A DNA stretch of 64,000 nucleotides from Nitrospira sp. MA-1. GTDB lineage: Bacteria; Nitrospirota; Nitrospiria; Nitrospirales; UBA8639. Position 1 is the stretch's first letter. Each line of letters begins with the position of its first letter. The stretch lies in assembly GCA_032139905.1 (NCBI GenBank), contig JAQJDB010000005.1, forward strand, positions 603,001-667,000, in the 5' to 3' direction. Shown here in pieces: positions 17,848 to 26,646 of the stretch. The position numbers were made by a program, and so were the translations under genes. Below the pieces are notes generated by a model. That model saw only the letters and a list, made by a program, of their open reading frames with translations, was not told the origin of the DNA and ran no database searches.

Positions 17848-18810
17848 ATGAAACTCAATGGGTTGTTCAAAATAGTCGTAATCCTTGGCATGGTGGCCAT
17901 CAATTCATCAGCATGGGGACATAGTCCAAACGATGCCGCCGAAGGCGGCCTTCAATCGAAAGTTCGTGAGTCTGGTCTGATTATGTATGGCCAGGTGGTG
18001 GATATCCAATATCGAAATTCAGAACCGACGAAAGAGCAACCACAGGGCCTTCCTCATACGTTCGTGAGTTATCAGGTTTTGGAAGTGTTGAGAGGTGATG
18101 TCCCGGACAAAAAAGTCACTCTCCGAATTCCCGGTGGGGCCGATGGGCAGGGAGGTGTCTATATGGTTTCGACAGCTCCCGCGTTTGCCCTTGGACAAAC
18201 CGATGTGTTGTTCGTCAAAGGAGGAGAAAACGACGACTGCCAGCTTGTGGAATGTGTCGAGGGAAGATTTCGTATTCATGAAAATCAGGTGTTGAATGGC
18301 TGGGGAGTGCCGGTTGTGGAAGCCCACAAAACTTTACGCATTGGAGGAAAACCACGGTTCGATCTTAATGTCATGGAAATACCTCGCCCCTCGTTTAAAG
18401 CCCTGCTGGAACGCCCTGATATGAAGGCTTATATCGATCGAGTGAGCCGGGAGAGCCGACAGAGCTTGAAAGATCTGCAGGCCCGCTATGAGCGGGAAGC
18501 TCCAAAAGTCACGACAGTCAATTTAGGCAATCAGATTCTGCCAATCCAAAAAGATGTCGCCGAAGAACAAGAGGCAATTCCAATGGAAACCTACGGAAAT
18601 CCACTGACTCCCGACGTATTCTTTGACGCCATACGTGAGTGGAATAAACGGGTAGGCGATCCTCAAACTCCAATAGTGATGGCGAATGTGAAAGAACGGT
18701 TTGAAGTGCCTGACAATGAGGTCCTTGCTCTTGAAGCCAAGGATGAAGCATTTCCTAAGATCAGTGATGAAGAACGCTACGACATTCATGCTAAGGAGGG
18801 ACTTCGATAA
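17848..18810 (+). CDS. exported protein paired with a metalloprotease
   Basis: About 320 residues. MKLNGLFKIVVILGMVAINSSAWG is a Sec signal peptide, so it is periplasmic or secreted. The N-terminal third (MYGQVVDIQYRNSEPTK, FVSYQVLEVLRGDVPDKKVT, LRIPGGADGQGGVY) matches a domain I have seen encoded next to matrixin-like proteases. It contains a cysteine pair (DDCQLVECVEGRF). The rest is charged and probably helical. The start at 17848 is preferred over 17827 because AGAGAAAGGG precedes it and it gives a proper signal. Its stop overlaps the protease start (TAATG), so translation is coupled. An inhibitor, chaperone or pro-domain role is possible but unproven. Confidence 0.75.
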   Translation: MKLNGLFKIVVILGMVAINSSAWGHSPNDAAEGGLQSKVRESGLIMYGQVVDIQYRNSEPTKEQPQGLPHTFVSYQVLEVLRGDVPDKKVTLRIPGGADGQGGVYMVSTAPAFALGQTDVLFVKGGENDDCQLVECVEGRFRIHENQVLNGWGVPVVEAHKTLRIGGKPRFDLNVMEIPRPSFKALLERPDMKAYIDRVSRESRQSLKDLQARYEREAPKVTTVNLGNQILPIQKDVAEEQEAIPMETYGNPLTPDVFFDAIREWNKRVGDPQTPIVMANVKERFEVPDNEVLALEAKDEAFPKISDEERYDIHAKEGLR

Positions 18811-19910
18811 TGAATATGACAAAAATTTTCGTACCCATAGTTTTTACGGTGTTGTGTAGCTCTCCCGCATTCTCAGCATCCTGGCTGGAATGCAATGGAG
18901 ACAGTGGCAAGAAATTGCGTTGGGGAGGAAATTCCACTACAGCACGGATCAATACCGGCAGTTTCCCGGCCGGGAGTGTCCTGCAGGCTGCCCAACGAGG
19001 TGTGAATATTACTAATACAAACCCATCGCCGTTTATGATCAACCATACAACCGAAACTGGTGGAGTGGGGAGTGGAAATGGACAAAATGAAATCTGGGCC
19101 GCAAGTATTTCCCCACCGGGAGAGGCACGCATGCGCTATCACTGCTACTGGTTATTTGGATGGCACTATGGGCTGGACGAAGTGGATATTGTGCTGGATT
19201 CCACCGGGCGGTCCTGGACTACCTCCCAAAACAAAAACGCCAATTTTACCTACACCGGGTCAAGCCGTCCCATTGATGCGGTCATCGTGCACGAGGCCGG
19301 ACACTATCTTGGCCTGATGCATGTCAATTGGGAATACAATGTCATGGGTGATTCCTGGCGCCACCATCACGCCAATGGTGGATCAGCTATCACGTACTTC
19401 GGGGAAGATGCTTCGCATGGGGCGAGAGTGCTGTATGGGTCACAAAGCTCCTCCTTTAACGATGTGTCCGCCTCGCACTGGCGAAGAACCGGAGCCAGCG
19501 GTGAGTATTCAAGTCATGACCGGGTACGGGTCCGGAATAGTGCCAACACAGGGACGTTGACGGGTATTACGATCGCCGGGGAGCCGGGGTATCGAGTAAA
19601 CCGGGGAAGTGTGGTACGGCCTGAATTTACGATCGAAAATAATGGGAAACAGACTCATGCCAACGTGAGTTTTGGACTCTATGTCTCAACCAATGATTTT
19701 ATTAGCTATAGCGATACCCGTATCGGTGGTGGAAGCTTTGGGTCGATTCACCCTGCCGATGTTTTCACCACCACGATTCCGGTGATCATCCCCAATTTTC
19801 TGAATGCGGGGCAAAATTACTGGCTGGGAATCATCGTTGATGAGGATAACGATATCAATGAGGTAAATGGTTCGAACAATCGGGCTTATATTCCCATCCG
19901 GGTCCAGTGA
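18810..19910 (+). CDS. secreted matrixin-like zinc metalloprotease with CARDB domain
   Basis: 366 residues. A signal peptide ends near SPAFSA. The metzincin zinc site is HEAGHYLGLMHVN at about residue 155 (HExxHxxGxxH), and NVMGDS supplies the Met-turn, as in matrixins. The C-terminal ~110 residues (VRPEFTIENNGKQTHANVSF, LGIIVDEDNDINEVNGSNN) form a CARDB-type adhesion module. It should cleave proteins outside the cytoplasm and bind a surface through CARDB. It overlaps the preceding gene by one base (TAATG). Expression is probably under the sigma-54-type promoter at 17640. Confidence 0.9.
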   Translation: MNMTKIFVPIVFTVLCSSPAFSASWLECNGDSGKKLRWGGNSTTARINTGSFPAGSVLQAAQRGVNITNTNPSPFMINHTTETGGVGSGNGQNEIWAASISPPGEARMRYHCYWLFGWHYGLDEVDIVLDSTGRSWTTSQNKNANFTYTGSSRPIDAVIVHEAGHYLGLMHVNWEYNVMGDSWRHHHANGGSAITYFGEDASHGARVLYGSQSSSFNDVSASHWRRTGASGEYSSHDRVRVRNSANTGTLTGITIAGEPGYRVNRGSVVRPEFTIENNGKQTHANVSFGLYVSTNDFISYSDTRIGGGSFGSIHPADVFTTTIPVIIPNFLNAGQNYWLGIIVDEDNDINEVNGSNNRAYIPIRVQ

Positions 19911-20190
19911 AAAAGGTGAAGATGCAAGTGAGGGATGCAGGTACAAGAACGCCTGTGGTTTTTGGCTCAAAAATGGAATGAGTCTTGGCCGGATCCCCGG
20001 GCCTGGTCAATGGGAGGTCAAGGTAGCGGATGCCGTCAGGATTCATGGAGGAATCTTGCACGGCATCGGCTTTTCAAGAATGTTCACGTCGACTTGTCCA
20101 AAGGGATCGTTGTTAATCATGTGCCCGTAGAATCAGGCAGTCTAAAGCAGGATGATAAAAATTAGAGTTCTGGCATAAAAGTCCTGTCAG

Positions 20191-20394
20191 TCAGTGAGAA
20201 AAATCCTGAAAGGGGTATTCTTGAAAAATCCGACGGGATGGGGTTCTCCATTTCTGAATGAAGCTAAGACGTTCGAATGCGGTGGCATCTCCGTGGAGGG
20301 CACAGTCCACCTTCCCGTCTTCGTGCACTCTCCACACATAATCGCTTTCTCGAAGTAGAAACATTCCCTCCTCACGTGATCGACCGATTGTCAT
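20191..20394 (-). CDS. small hypothetical protein
   Basis: 67 residues from the ATG at 20394, with a GAGGTGA site about 10 nt upstream on the minus strand. The frame is open further, to 20607, but without a better start. Sequence EEGMFLLRESDYVWRVHEDGKVDCALHGDATAFERLSFIQ reads like a small beta-rich domain (given here in pieces: RESDYVWRVHEDGK, ATAFERLSFIQKW). I do not recognise it. It may be real or part of a decayed gene. Confidence 0.35.
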   Translation of the reverse strand: MTIGRSREEGMFLLRESDYVWRVHEDGKVDCALHGDATAFERLSFIQKWRTPSRRIFQEYPFQDFSH

Positions 20395-20672
20395 GGTGGC
20401 GTTCACCTCTTGCCTCTCCTTTTGGACATTGAGGCGTTGCTGCTCACAGAATTTGTTAACACGTTGGTGCATTCCGAACAACGGACTTCTTCGTTCGTAA
20501 AAAATCCAGCTGGATAAAATGTTCTCATCGAACGCAAAACAAATATCCTGCAGCATAAAATCTATAGGTATAGGTGGGCAATAATTCACTTCAATTAACT
20601 GTATCAATCGCGAGCATGAAAGTTGTTAAGGAAGGCATGATATGGAGGTCTTCCCCAATTTAGAGTTCATGC

Positions 20673-20753
20673 CTAGGGTCGCCATAACCAAAACAAAGAA
20701 ACCAGTCCCAACAGACTTACACAGCTGATGATGATGAGTAAAATACCTTCCAT
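20673..20753 (-). CDS. 26-residue single-helix membrane peptide
   Basis: The ATG at 20753 is preceded by GAGAGG at 8 nt and opens a 26-codon frame: MEGILLIIISCVSLLGLV then SLFWLWRP. It is almost entirely one transmembrane helix with a basic C-terminus, like KdpF- or CydX-type subunits. A -24/-12-like sequence (CGGCATCAAGGTTGCT, minus strand, 20810-20825) lies 57 bp upstream. No large partner gene is adjacent. Below usual gene-calling size; ribosome-binding site and composition are the support. Confidence 0.5.
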   Translation of the reverse strand: MEGILLIIISCVSLLGLVSLFWLWRP

Positions 20754-22385
20754 GGTGTTGCCTCTCTTTTTATTCAGTCGTCTGTCATCTGTTCCTGGTT
20801 CACAATAAAAGCAACCTTGATGCCGTCGGTCGTTTTTGGCTTCTATACAACCAGGAATGCAAGCTAAATAACTAATTGTAAAGGGGAAAAACAAAGAGGA
20901 GAAAATCGTATATTCTAGGAACCTTTGTCCTGTGTGATGTGGGGAAGTACCAGAAGGGGTACATGCCGTAAACATAGGTGGCAGGTAAAAATATATTGAC
21001 TGGTCCTAATGCAATGATGAGGAAGGGAGCATTGTGCCGGTCCGACATTGAACGAAAATATGTGAAGAATTTGCTGTATAGCAATAGCGTGGTTTTTCTA
21101 AATGTCCATCTGCAGAATTTCCGAAATTCAGGATTTGGAATTACGGATTTTAGAATATCGAGTTTGTTGTTGGACGGGGAAACAATTTTGTCTGGGAAAG
21201 AAACGCCCCACCATCAACAAATAGACTTGATCGAACAAAATCCTTTAATCCTCCCGGTAAGTCCTGACCCGCCGGTCAAGTCGAACTGCGAGCGCTAGAC
21301 CATACTTCTTTCAACGGTCTGAAAATATAAAATCCCTTTTGTTTAATTAGCGTTGGTCGTCCTATAGGTCATTCAGTGATTTCGTAGGGCGAGGCCGCGA
21401 TCTCGGATTACTCCAAAAGCCAGCTATCACCTTTAAATACAACCTAAATTCCTCTCTCTAGGGCAGGAAACAATCCTATAGGACTTCACACCAAACAATG
21501 CATGGCCAGGGAGAGTCTCTTCATGTCTGCACCTGTAAGCTATAAAAGTAGAATTTCAATGCTCTACTTTCGGGAACTTAAAAAGGTAGGGCAAACCGAG
21601 GCAAGGGGATTTTCTTTGGAATATGGATGTGACCGGGGAATTCTTGGAAGCCGGTCTTTAATCCCAATATGGCTGTCAGGTAATTACGTTCTTTTTCCGG
21701 AGCAGACCAGTAAGGGCAATGCGGTCAATTGATGTTCTGCGTTGTTTGGGGTAAACGAAATTGTTTCAGGACTCCAGAGAAATATTGTCTGGGATGTGGT
21801 GGACTCTTACGATGGGGGTGAACCGAATGCTATTCGGGTTGAAGGTTTAAAATTTATTATCAGAAAACCAGTCCATGGGGGTGGTGGCTGGATACACGAG
21901 TCACGAAGGGAATTGGGAAAGTACTTATTTTTTTAGATTTTTCTCTTCTGTGGGCGGCTCGGTTGATTTCGGAATTGAGATCGTTGACCCTCGACGGGAT
22001 TGTAACTTTTCTTCCGGAATGGGTATTCGCGGTTCCCATTCCTCGACCAATCCTGCCGTTCCTCGTTGGCCCCATGTGGACAGATTGATGGTGGAATTTT
22101 TTCTTAGACGGGTGACCATGCGTACTTTCTCCATGTTGTGAAAGGTGAATAGGATAAATAGTCGTTTGGTAAATGACTCTGTCTGTGTGATTTTCCCTTC
22201 AAAATGTATCTAAAATAGGATGTTTTTAAGGAAAAAACACCATTTTAAATTAAACAGCAATTTATATGCCAGACAATTCAGGATTTTATGTATCCTTAGA
22301 CCTCATGTGGGATATGAGTACCATCAAAAGAATGTAAGTTGGGGCTGAATAGGAGGAGTGCGTAAAGGATGGAAAAGGAGCCTCG
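20754..22385. other. 1.6-kb region without a supported gene
   Basis: Contains several frames of 60-106 codons on both strands (e.g. 20978-21298 and 21742-21936 on plus, 21925-22134 on minus), none with a convincing ribosome-binding site or known sequence. Overlapping short frames on both strands look like eroded coding or spacer DNA. No hairpin array, tRNA or IS end is seen. Confidence 0.45.
20810..20825 (-). promoter_or_regulatory. possible sigma-54-type promoter for the small membrane peptide
   Basis: Minus-strand sequence CGGCATCAAGGTTGCT has the -24 GG and -12 GC at correct spacing and TTGCT intact; it differs from TGGCAYRNNNNTTGCW at two positions. It is 57 bp from the ATG at 20753. Confidence 0.3.
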
Positions 22386-22817
22386 TTACTCTGGACCGTT
22401 TCGCAAAAAACCAGCTAGTTTATTCAGAATCTTTCCCGGGGAAATGGGCTTTGGCCAAAATTCAGAGGCACCAGCCCTCAAGGCAAGCTCGCTGTTTGTG
22501 CTATCGGATTGTGTGCTCATGAGGATAATCGGAGTTCTTTGGAAACTCTTCTGTGCGCGAAGTTGTTCACAGACTTGGAATCCATCAAGGCCGGGCATTT
22601 TCACATCCATAAATATCAAGTCGGGTTGAACGCGTTTCGCCTGTTCGAGGCCGCTCTCGCCATCCTCTGCACACACAATCTGATAGCCAATTCGTTCTAA
22701 AATATCCCCCAGAATCATCAAATTATCGGGGGAATCATCAATGAGAAGTATGGTGACGGAAACGGTGCCGGATACCTGTTCTAATGTCTGTGGTAAAGAT
22801 ATTGTTATGTTCATCAT
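22386..22817 (-). CDS. single-domain response regulator (receiver)
   Basis: About 143 residues, a receiver domain with no output domain. Acidic pair in ILLIDDSPDN, phospho-acceptor Asp in LIFMDVKMPGLDGF, switch Ser in ILMSTQ and the conserved Lys in FWPKPIS. The strong GGAGGGAGG site is immediately upstream of two adjacent ATGs (22817 and 22814); either may be used. No histidine kinase is nearby. It probably passes a phosphoryl signal to a partner or acts by binding, as CheY-like proteins do. Confidence 0.88.
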   Translation of the reverse strand: MMNITISLPQTLEQVSGTVSVTILLIDDSPDNLMILGDILERIGYQIVCAEDGESGLEQAKRVQPDLIFMDVKMPGLDGFQVCEQLRAQKSFQRTPIILMSTQSDSTNSELALRAGASEFWPKPISPGKILNKLAGFLRNGPE

Positions 22818-23182
22818 GCCTCCCTCCAATCTTTGACGTATTGCCTCATATACTTTTGTTACCCATGTAATAAGCAAGGATAGTGCTATGTTGATTTTGT
22901 TGTATAACTATTTGAAATATAACTATTTTTATAGAATTTTTCTTGTTGGAACGGGTATTGTGAGGTGTTCCATGAGACAAATAGGATGGGACAGCTAATG
23001 GGTTTGAGACAAAGCAAATTTGGGACGTCCAGGAGAAAACCATTCACAAATGAGTGATATCCGTCTGTTCCTGGTGGTCACTGGGGCATTTGATACGGAG
23101 ATATCATAGGCCGATATCAGAGACCACGAGTGGGGTGGGCTTTACCAAAAAATGATATTTGATGAGGGTTGTCTGAACGTTC
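22818..23182. other. intergenic region, no gene seen
   Basis: AT-rich divergent spacer between the receiver gene and the glycosyltransferase gene. A weak -24/-12-like match on the minus strand at 22872-22887 lacks the -24 GG and was not accepted. Confidence 0.45.
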
Positions 23183-24106
23183 ATGGTAGTCTACCTGAAA
23201 TCTCTTTATCATAATTGGTTAATCGAAATTGACATGGAAAAGCTGGAAAATACAAGAAATCAAAAAAATCAATTGGTAAGTATTGTCATTCCCGTATACA
23301 ACGAGCGGAAAACAATTGAGACGATTGTATGCCGTGTGCAAAATGTGAAAATTTCAAAAGAACTGATCATTGTGGATGATGGATCCACAGATGGAACTCG
23401 CGAATGGCTCATCGAGCAGTTCGGTCAGGGGACTTCGGACGAAGAAGCAAGCCAGAAAGAATTGGGTGAATCTGGTGCTGATAGTTCTGGTGTCCGAGTG
23501 CTGACTCACCAACGCAATCAAGGGAAGGGCGCGGCCTTGAAAACGGGATTTCTGTGTGCCAAGGGGAGCATTGTCCTCGTGCAGGACGCGGATTTGGAAT
23601 ATAGTCCTGATGATTATCATCGGCTGTTGGAGCCAGTGATGACCGGTCGGGCTGATGTCGTCTATGGGTCCAGATTTTTGGGGGCACGGAAAGGGAATTG
23701 GTTACTCGTCTCATATCTGGGTAACAAGATTTTTACTGCGTTAACCAATGCTGCGACGGGTTTATCCTTGACGGATGTATGGACTGGGTACAAAGTGTTT
23801 AAACGGGAAGTCTTAACAGATATCTCCCTCGAAGAATCAGGGTTTGATTTGGAATTAGAACTCACACTGAAAGTGGCTCAGAAGAATTGGCGCGTGACAG
23901 AGGTACCGATTTCTTATTTACCCCGAAGTAAAGCGGAGGGGAAAAAAATTGGTTGGAGAGATGGGCTTCAGTCCATCAAAACTCTGTATCGGTATTCACC
24001 CCTCATAACTCGTCTGGTTGTTTTTCTGGTTAGCCACACATTCCACTGCATAAGAATTTTTAAGAAGAGTCACCCCAGTCTTATCTGGCTAGGCCTTCGG
24101 AAATAA
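23183..24106 (+). CDS. GT2-family glycosyltransferase (polyprenyl-phosphate type)
   Basis: Up to 307 residues; a second start at 23234 (MEKLENTRNQ) gives 290 and is more usual for the family. GT-A fold: SIVIPVYNERKTIETIV, ELIIVDDGSTDGTREW, then DADLEY (metal-binding DxD), and VVYGSRFLG. This resembles dolichol/undecaprenyl-phosphate mannosyl- or glucosyltransferases, which load sugars on a lipid carrier at the inner membrane. An unusual acidic/serine-rich insert (EEASQKELGESGADSSG) sits between the first two motifs. No transmembrane C-terminus is evident beyond a hydrophobic stretch near the end. The downstream opgH gene is convergent. Confidence 0.85.
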   Translation: MVVYLKSLYHNWLIEIDMEKLENTRNQKNQLVSIVIPVYNERKTIETIVCRVQNVKISKELIIVDDGSTDGTREWLIEQFGQGTSDEEASQKELGESGADSSGVRVLTHQRNQGKGAALKTGFLCAKGSIVLVQDADLEYSPDDYHRLLEPVMTGRADVVYGSRFLGARKGNWLLVSYLGNKIFTALTNAATGLSLTDVWTGYKVFKREVLTDISLEESGFDLELELTLKVAQKNWRVTEVPISYLPRSKAEGKKIGWRDGLQSIKTLYRYSPLITRLVVFLVSHTFHCIRIFKKSHPSLIWLGLRK

Positions 24107-24277
24107 GTTGAGTCAACATTAGAGAAATTGTCCACGCATTCCCGCGTGATGAGGAAGCCCAGGCATAGAACATTTGGCTACCTTGAAGGCCAAACCCTCT
24201 GCCCCTGTCATATTTCATTTCTCAAAGGTCATCCTGGTGGATGGTCCAAGGGATGTTTAGGTGCTGGTCAAATCCGG

Positions 24278-26401
24278 TCAGTGTTGGAAATGATGCTGAA
24301 GGGCTTTGCCCCAGTAGGAATCCGGTTGAGCTTGCCATGCCTGCTCGTGCAGCCATTGCAAACTGGCGCGGTCGCGTACCAGGTGACAGAGTTCTTTTTG
24401 CGTGAGGGTGTGCGGGCCATGTTGAAAGCATCGTTTGCGGAGCGCGAGGATCATTTCCTGTTTTTTCCCCCCACGATGCGCATGAGCCATGGCTTGATGT
24501 ACCTGGTTCAGCACCGGATCCAGGATAGCCTGTATGGCGGGAGAAGAGCGCTCAGTGTATGTTTCTAATTGAGGATAGGTCCTGGCATAGACATCGTCCA
24601 GCAATGGTGAGCCATGACGTTCCTCAGGAACTTGTAAGAATCCCCAGCGTTTCAGTCGTTCACCGGGTCCTACCCGACTGAGAAAGACGGAGGTGGGCGC
24701 GGCAAATACGAGTGGACCTGCGACCGGAAGGGACCAGAAAAAAAACATCTGATCAAGCCAGAAAGCGAATGCGGCCCAGGATCCGGCAATCAGTGTTCCT
24801 GGTGCCTGATTTAAAATTGCGGCTGACCAGCCGGTTTCATCTGTTCGATTCTGGCCAGCCCACCGCAACGACGTGTTGAGCAGGGCTTCTACCACAAAAC
24901 GGCTATGGGCCAACATGCGGATGGGCGCGAGGAGAGTGGACACCATTATTTCCAGCAAGACACTAATCAGGAGTCGAATGATGCCACCGTGCTGTTTGCC
25001 TCGTCGACATCGGATGACATCGATCACCGCCAGAAATTTTGGCAAAAACAGCAGAAACAAGGTGCTGCTGGCTAGAATGATGGCCCATTCCGGATTCCAT
25101 TCAGGCCAATGGGGAAAGAGGCTATGAGGTTCCGGAAAGTAATTAATGGGATATAGCACTAACCGTGCGGCCTCAATCGTGGTTAATACCAAAAAAATTA
25201 ACCATAACGGGGAGGCCAGATAGGACATTATCCCGTTCAAAAATGCCATGCGATGGGCAGGCCGCAAACCAGGTTCAAACAGCATGAGCCACATGTGCTG
25301 TAAATTGCCCTTGGCCCAGCGTTTATCGCGTTGCAAGTCATCCACAAGGGTGGGAGGGGATTCTTCATAACTGTGAGAGAGTTCCGGTTCCAGCCAGACT
25401 TCAAACCCGCCCCGTCCCATAAATGAGGCTTCCACAAAATCGTGACTGAGAATAGGGCCATGAAAAAGTCCTGGTCCGGGAAGCCGCTTCAGGCCGGCAT
25501 GTTCCATAAACGCTTGGGTACGAAGAATGGCGTTATGGCCCCAGTAGACTGCTTCCCCAAGCTGTAGGGAGGCAAGGCCTGTCGTAAACAGTGGGCCGTA
25601 GATATGATTGGCAAATTGCTGGACCCGTGCAAACATTGAACGGGAATTGATCAAGGTGGGGCTGGTTTGCAGGATGCCTGTTTGAGGTTCAGCCTGCATG
25701 AGTTGCACCATCGTGACCAGGGTGGATCCGCCCATGAGACTATCCGCATCCAGGACGATCATGTACTCATAGCCGGAACCCCATCGGCGAAGAAAGTCGG
25801 CAATATTGCCACTTTTATAATGTTGGTTCAAAGACCGGCGCCGATAAAACAGATGTCCGCCCGCTCCCAATTCGTTACATAATCTATGCCAGGCGGCTTG
25901 TTCAGCCAGCCACACATCCGGATTGCGGCTGTCGGAAAGAATGAAAAAATCAAAATGGTCAATCTGCCCTGTCTGTTCTAATGAGCGATACATTGCGCGG
26001 ATGCCGCCGAACGTCCGCTGAATGGGTTCGTGGTAGATCGGCATGACCACGGCTGTCCGTGCTAGGGGTTGAGTGCCTAACTCTGCAGCGGTATGGCGTC
26101 CCAGTGGTGAAAATCGATCCCCGCCGAAACACCGGAGGACAAATCCGAATATGCCAATCCAAAATCCAACGGAAATCCAGAGGAATAGCACAAAAAACAG
26201 GGCAATAATCGCCATCTCCAGGAAATTCCCCCCATGATAGGGAAGGATGGCCGTCATATACGAAGCGGCCACGAAAGATTGAATGAGGACTAATACGGTG
26301 AGCAGGCCACGGCGGAGTCCTGCGGCAATTCTCCAGCTTATTCGGCTGGGGGCGGCTAGCGAATGCTGGGCCTCGGCGATTGTGGCTTCACGAATTTTCA
26401 T
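24278..26401 (-). CDS. opgH: glucans biosynthesis glucosyltransferase H
   Basis: 707 residues. Polytopic inner-membrane GT2 enzyme that polymerises glucose from UDP-glucose into the osmoregulated periplasmic glucan backbone. N-terminal helices (about 28-100), then the catalytic domain with VVMPIYHEP, MIVLDADSLMGG (DxD), and the QRDKRWAKGNLQ (QxxRW-like) motif, then more helices. It is shorter than E. coli OpgH (847). Its ATG overlaps the preceding small gene's stop (ATGA), showing tight coupling in the opgG-small gene-opgH operon. Confidence 0.93.
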   Translation of the reverse strand: MKIREATIAEAQHSLAAPSRISWRIAAGLRRGLLTVLVLIQSFVAASYMTAILPYHGGNFLEMAIIALFFVLFLWISVGFWIGIFGFVLRCFGGDRFSPLGRHTAAELGTQPLARTAVVMPIYHEPIQRTFGGIRAMYRSLEQTGQIDHFDFFILSDSRNPDVWLAEQAAWHRLCNELGAGGHLFYRRRSLNQHYKSGNIADFLRRWGSGYEYMIVLDADSLMGGSTLVTMVQLMQAEPQTGILQTSPTLINSRSMFARVQQFANHIYGPLFTTGLASLQLGEAVYWGHNAILRTQAFMEHAGLKRLPGPGLFHGPILSHDFVEASFMGRGGFEVWLEPELSHSYEESPPTLVDDLQRDKRWAKGNLQHMWLMLFEPGLRPAHRMAFLNGIMSYLASPLWLIFLVLTTIEAARLVLYPINYFPEPHSLFPHWPEWNPEWAIILASSTLFLLFLPKFLAVIDVIRCRRGKQHGGIIRLLISVLLEIMVSTLLAPIRMLAHSRFVVEALLNTSLRWAGQNRTDETGWSAAILNQAPGTLIAGSWAAFAFWLDQMFFFWSLPVAGPLVFAAPTSVFLSRVGPGERLKRWGFLQVPEERHGSPLLDDVYARTYPQLETYTERSSPAIQAILDPVLNQVHQAMAHAHRGGKKQEMILALRKRCFQHGPHTLTQKELCHLVRDRASLQWLHEQAWQAQPDSYWGKALQHHFQH

Positions 26402-26646
26402 GGTTTAAAACTCATGCTGCCGCGTGTGATCGGTGGAGCGGTGGTTGGAAGTTCAGGAATTTGAAGGGCAAAGTGGTCATGGATTCTTGTCATCACAAAT
26501 TGCAGTGGATCTTCCTCTTCTGATGCCAATCCGGCTTCAACCAGAGTGAGAGCCCGCAGGGTGACCTCGCGAGTTAGTTCCACTCCCATGGCCGACAGGT
26601 AATCGCAGACTCGTGAAAGAGTATGTTCGGCAATCGATCGGGCCAT
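26398..26646 (-). CDS. small protein encoded between opgG and opgH
   Basis: 82 residues, soluble, helix-rich: LSRVCDYLSAMGVELTREVT, LRALTLVEAGLASEEEDPLQ, then RIHDHFALQIPELP. The frame overlaps opgG by one base (TAATG) and opgH by four (ATGA), so it is translated in lockstep with both glucan genes. No known Opg accessory protein of this size comes to mind. The arrangement argues for a role in glucan synthesis, perhaps regulating or bridging OpgG and OpgH. I recognise no family. Confidence 0.7.
   Translation of the reverse strand: MARSIAEHTLSRVCDYLSAMGVELTREVTLRALTLVEAGLASEEEDPLQFVMTRIHDHFALQIPELPTTAPPITRGSMSFKP

Noticed and set aside
19935-20165. 76-codon plus-strand frame after the metalloprotease gene
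   Set aside because: Overlaps another open frame, has only a weak GAGGG site, and shows no protein features or family likeness.
22872-22887. minus-strand -24/-12 site TAGCACTATCCTTGCT before the receiver gene
   Set aside because: The nearly invariant GG at -24 is AG, so I did not accept it as a sigma-54 promoter.
24128-24568. 146-codon plus-strand frame at the 3' end of opgH
   Set aside because: Mostly antisense to opgH codons; no ribosome-binding site and no recognisable sequence.
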